A DNA stretch of 64,000 bases, taken from NCBI GenBank assembly GCA_965279315.1, contig OZ257145.1, positions 620,001 through 684,000 on the forward strand, in the 5' to 3' direction. Below, one piece after another: positions 61,976 through 64,000 of this stretch; the first letter of the stretch is position 1, and each line of letters begins with the position of its first letter. Source of the stretch: JAPWJZ01 sp965279315 (GTDB lineage Bacteria; Pseudomonadota; Alphaproteobacteria; Micavibrionales; UBA2020). A program made the position numbers and the translations under genes. The notes beneath the pieces are model-generated. The model ran no database searches. It was not told the DNA's origin and saw only the letters and a program-made list of their open reading frames with translations.

Positions 61976-62005
61976 TTTACTTATCTGGGCGTTATCCTTT
62001 ATAGT
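61976..62005 (+). promoter_or_regulatory. Candidate promoter of trcR
   Basis: TTTACT at 61976-61981, 18-base spacer, TATAGT (5 of 6) at 62000-62005. It would give a 5' leader of about 165 bases with several stem-loops. Confidence 0.4.
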
Positions 62006-62024
62006 TCAGGCATTCTTCCCTAAA

Positions 62025-62068
62025 ACGATTGAATGATTTTTCAATCGTCGCCCTTCCCCCGAAGGGCG
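62025..62068 (+). other. Two adjacent stem-loops in the trcR leader
   Basis: ACGATTGAA-TGATTT-TTCAATCGT (9-bp perfect stem, 62025-62048) is directly followed by CGCCCTTC-CCCC-GAAGGGCG (8-bp stem, 62049-62068). More GC-rich dyads follow up to the start codon. No known riboswitch class is recognised. Confidence 0.45.
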
Positions 62069-62180
62069 CGCGGGCGAGAAGTGTATCTTGCGCCAAAACG
62101 CGCAGCGTTTTAACCGCGCATATTCGCGCGGAAAAATTAAACCCGCGCGCGGTGCGCGCAACTAAACAGGAGTTTTTTAA

Positions 62181-62882
62181 ATGGCCTACCCCTTGATGCC
62201 CAAAGCGACCGCCGCATGGCTGGTCGACAACACCGCCCTCACCTTTGACCAGATCGCCGAATTCTGCGGGCTGCACCCGCTGGAAGTCCAGGCGCTGGCG
62301 GATGGCGAAGTGAATTCCGGCATCATGGGCACCAGCCCCCTCATGAACGGCGAACTGACTCAGGAAGAAATCGACCGCTGCGAAAAGAACACCAACGCCA
62401 AGCTGAAAATGATGAAGAACGACCTGCCGAAGCCCCGCGCCCGTTCCAAAGGCCCGCGCTACACGCCCGTCACCAAGCGCGCGGAAAAGCCGAACGCGGT
62501 TGCGTACCTGCTGAAGCAGTTCCCGATGCTGGCCGATGTGCAGATCGCGAAGCTGGTGGGTTCCACCAAGCCGACGGTCGATGCGATCCGCGGCAAGACC
62601 CATCCGCAAAGCAGCAGCATGAAGCCCGTTGACCCGGTGTCGATCGGCCTCTGCACTGCGGAAGAGCTGGAGAAAGCCGTCCGCAAGGCGACCCGCCGCG
62701 TGGAGCGTGAAGCAAAGGGCGGCGCACCCGCCCCCACCGTTTTCGGCAACCCGTTTGCCAAGAAAACCGCAGCGGCAGCCCCCGCTGACGCAGCCGACGA
62801 AGATGACGAGGACGAAGAAGACCTCGACAACACCGAAGAAGCGGCCGAAGGCGCGGAGCTGCCCGAAACCGGCACGCATTGA
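62181..62882 (+). CDS. trcR: Cell-cycle transcriptional regulator TrcR (DUF1013)
   Basis: 233 residues. The N-terminus MAYPLMPKATAAWLVDNTAL with FDQIAEFCGLHPLEVQALADGE is the highly conserved DUF1013/TrcR start. A second HTH-like region is FPMLADVQIAKLVGSTKPTVDAIRG. The C-terminus is an acidic low-complexity tail (about 195-230), longer than usual. This family is restricted to alphaproteobacteria as far as I know. CAGGAG precedes the ATG; a strong terminator follows. Confidence 0.93.
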   Translation: MAYPLMPKATAAWLVDNTALTFDQIAEFCGLHPLEVQALADGEVNSGIMGTSPLMNGELTQEEIDRCEKNTNAKLKMMKNDLPKPRARSKGPRYTPVTKRAEKPNAVAYLLKQFPMLADVQIAKLVGSTKPTVDAIRGKTHPQSSSMKPVDPVSIGLCTAEELEKAVRKATRRVEREAKGGAPAPTVFGNPFAKKTAAAAPADAADEDDEDEEDLDNTEEAAEGAELPETGTH

Positions 62883-62902
62883 TCGCTGAATATACAGACA
62901 AT

Positions 62903-62936
62903 AAAAAAAGGCGTCCGGTCCGGACGCCTTTTTTTA
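62903..62936. terminator. Rho-independent terminator (bidirectional)
   Basis: AAAAAAAGGCGTCCGG directly followed by TCCGGACGCCTTTTTTT: a stem of about 10 bp with a very small loop, flanked by A and T runs. It ends trcR on the plus strand and the DUF465 gene on the minus strand. Confidence 0.93.
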
Positions 62937-62952
62937 TGGCCGGCAGGAACGC

Positions 62953-63120
62953 CTAGCCTGTCGCACGAATGCGCTCGATTTCTTCTTTTACATGGAGTTT
63001 TTGTTCTTTCATGCGGCGGATCGAGAGTTCGTTGCGGGCTGAATGCGTCAGCTCTTTGTGGATTTTTTCATCGAGTTCGGCATGACGTTTCTTCAGTGCT
63101 TTCAGATGCGCTTCTACCAT
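62953..63120 (-). CDS. DUF465 (YdcH-like) small protein
   Basis: 55 residues, below common length cut-offs. Starts MVEAHLKALKKRHAELDEKI; the pattern LKxxHxxLDxxI and the second helix IRRMKEQKLHVKEEIERIR are typical of DUF465. Helical hairpin, cytoplasmic, function unknown. The ATG at 63120 has an excellent GAAGGAG 8 bases upstream. Confidence 0.9.
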   Translation of the reverse strand: MVEAHLKALKKRHAELDEKIHKELTHSARNELSIRRMKEQKLHVKEEIERIRATG

Positions 63121-63228
63121 ATCAATCACTCCTTCGTCAGTTTCAGTTCAATCACATATTCCAACGGTACAGGAATCATTTTAGCACCATTAAATTTATA
63201 AAAAATTAACGGGTATATGACGGGAATG

Positions 63229-63948
63229 TCAGGGAATTTTAGCCGCGATGAAATCGCGCAAAACCTGTGCGGTATCTATGGGCTTCTCGACCATCGGCGT
63301 ATGGCCGCAATCTTTCAATACGCTGAATGCGGCGCCCGGGATCAGCTTTGATAACGCCTCGGCATCGGACGTTTTCACCATCTTGTCCTGATCGCCTGAA
63401 ATCACCAGCGCGGGGATTTTCACCTGTTTTGCCAATGTTTCGCCATCGCTGAAATCATTGCAGGCCGCAAGGCCGATGCCGACCGCATGGGGGTTTGCGC
63501 CATGCATGACCGACGCCAGCACCGTGCGCACCGCGCCCACCTGCGGGTGGCCTGCATAGATACCCCATTTCACGATCATGCCGATCGCGTCATTCGGCGT
63601 ATCCACGGCGGTTTTCAACAGGTCGGCATTCACCGGCATTTTCGCGGCGGCGCCGACCAGCACAAGACCCTTCACCTGCGGCGCATCGCAGGCCGCGAGC
63701 GCCACCAGCGCGCCCATCGAATGCCCCAGCAGCACGACATCATCGGGGCCGTTTTCAAGGCGCGATTTGACCCATGCCGCCATCGCCGCGATATCGGCCA
63801 GCAGCCCCGCGCCCGATTTCACGTCATGCCCCGGAAAGGTCAGCGCGCGGAAAGAATGATCCAGCAGGTGCGGCGCCATGCCGCCGAAGACGGCGCCCGT
63901 CATTCCTGCGCCATGCAGCGCCACGATTGTTTTTCGGTTGTTGCCCAT
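63229..63948 (-). CDS. Alpha/beta hydrolase
   Basis: 239 residues. Oxyanion region ALHGAGMTG, nucleophile elbow LLGHSMGALVALAA, acid in ISGDQDKMVK and His in DCGHTPMVEKP; a small cap domain lies in between (about 105-160). General serine hydrolase; no substrate can be named. Upstream bases to 64000 contain only an A-rich stretch and the start of a GC dyad cut off by the window end. Confidence 0.88.
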   Translation of the reverse strand: MGNNRKTIVALHGAGMTGAVFGGMAPHLLDHSFRALTFPGHDVKSGAGLLADIAAMAAWVKSRLENGPDDVVLLGHSMGALVALAACDAPQVKGLVLVGAAAKMPVNADLLKTAVDTPNDAIGMIVKWGIYAGHPQVGAVRTVLASVMHGANPHAVGIGLAACNDFSDGETLAKQVKIPALVISGDQDKMVKTSDAEALSKLIPGAAFSVLKDCGHTPMVEKPIDTAQVLRDFIAAKIP

Positions 63949-64000
63949 GGCGTTGATTATAAGCCGAACGGCACAAAAAAAAACCGCCCTCTTGAGAAGG

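Overview
The window is from a GC-rich alphaproteobacterium. The evidence is a complete dcw cell-wall and division cluster with a meso-diaminopimelate-type MurE, a split proton-translocating transhydrogenase (pntAA-pntAB-pntB), COQ9, an intact ccmABCDEFGH(I) cytochrome c maturation operon, and the alphaproteobacterial marker genes DUF1192 and TrcR/DUF1013. A relative of Micavibrio is possible, but nothing here proves the genus. No tRNA, CRISPR array, transposase or prophage was seen.

Layout. 1-5 kb: end of an unknown gene, sdhB, two hypothetical genes, a purine nucleoside phosphorylase overlapping the first of two paralogous AmpD/AmiD-like amidases (a 150-bp MITE-like inverted repeat separates the amidases), then the RNase P RNA gene. 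5.4-8.1 kb: a J-domain protein followed by four small paralogues (cluster 1). 8.3-27.0 kb: rsmH-ftsL-ftsI-murE-murF-mraY-murD-ftsW-murG-murC-murB-ddl-ftsQ-ftsA-ftsZ, all on the plus strand with many 4- to 26-nt overlaps. 27-34 kb: DUF1003 protein, small exported protein, lpxC, bamD, recN, ligA. 34-45 kb, minus strand: two tandem serine hydrolases, pntB/pntA2/pntA1, an ABC1 kinase, two tandem M3 peptidases and a PAS-GGDEF protein. 46-48 kb: COQ9 and two tandem exported HEMRH putative metalloproteins. 48-54 kb, minus strand: the ccm operon, divergent from acnA. 57-64 kb: a secreted DotI/IcmL-like protein, DUF1192, quinone oxidoreductase, eight tandem small paralogues (cluster 2), TrcR, a DUF465 protein and an alpha/beta hydrolase.

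The most unusual content is one small-protein family with twelve members in two clusters about 50 kb apart. All carry a [FY]-[ND]-F block followed by an F-[SDR]-x-[LIM] ... KLVELGG-x-PP block; most end in a short tail close to L-N-P or L-R-P. I do not recognise this family. Cluster 1 is led by a J-domain co-chaperone whose own C-terminus ends in the same kind of tail (ALRP). Cluster 2 shows tight coupling between genes: at the junctions where stop and start codons overlap, the codons of the conserved Arg-Gly in the tail change to purine-rich ones that can act as the ribosome binding site of the next gene.

The rest is mostly core metabolism and envelope biogenesis. Peptidoglycan precursor synthesis and septation (dcw), peptidoglycan turnover (amidases), lipid A (lpxC) and outer-membrane protein assembly (bamD) are concentrated in the first half. 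Respiration and redox genes (sdhB, pnt, ccm, acnA, COQ9, ABC1) dominate the second half.
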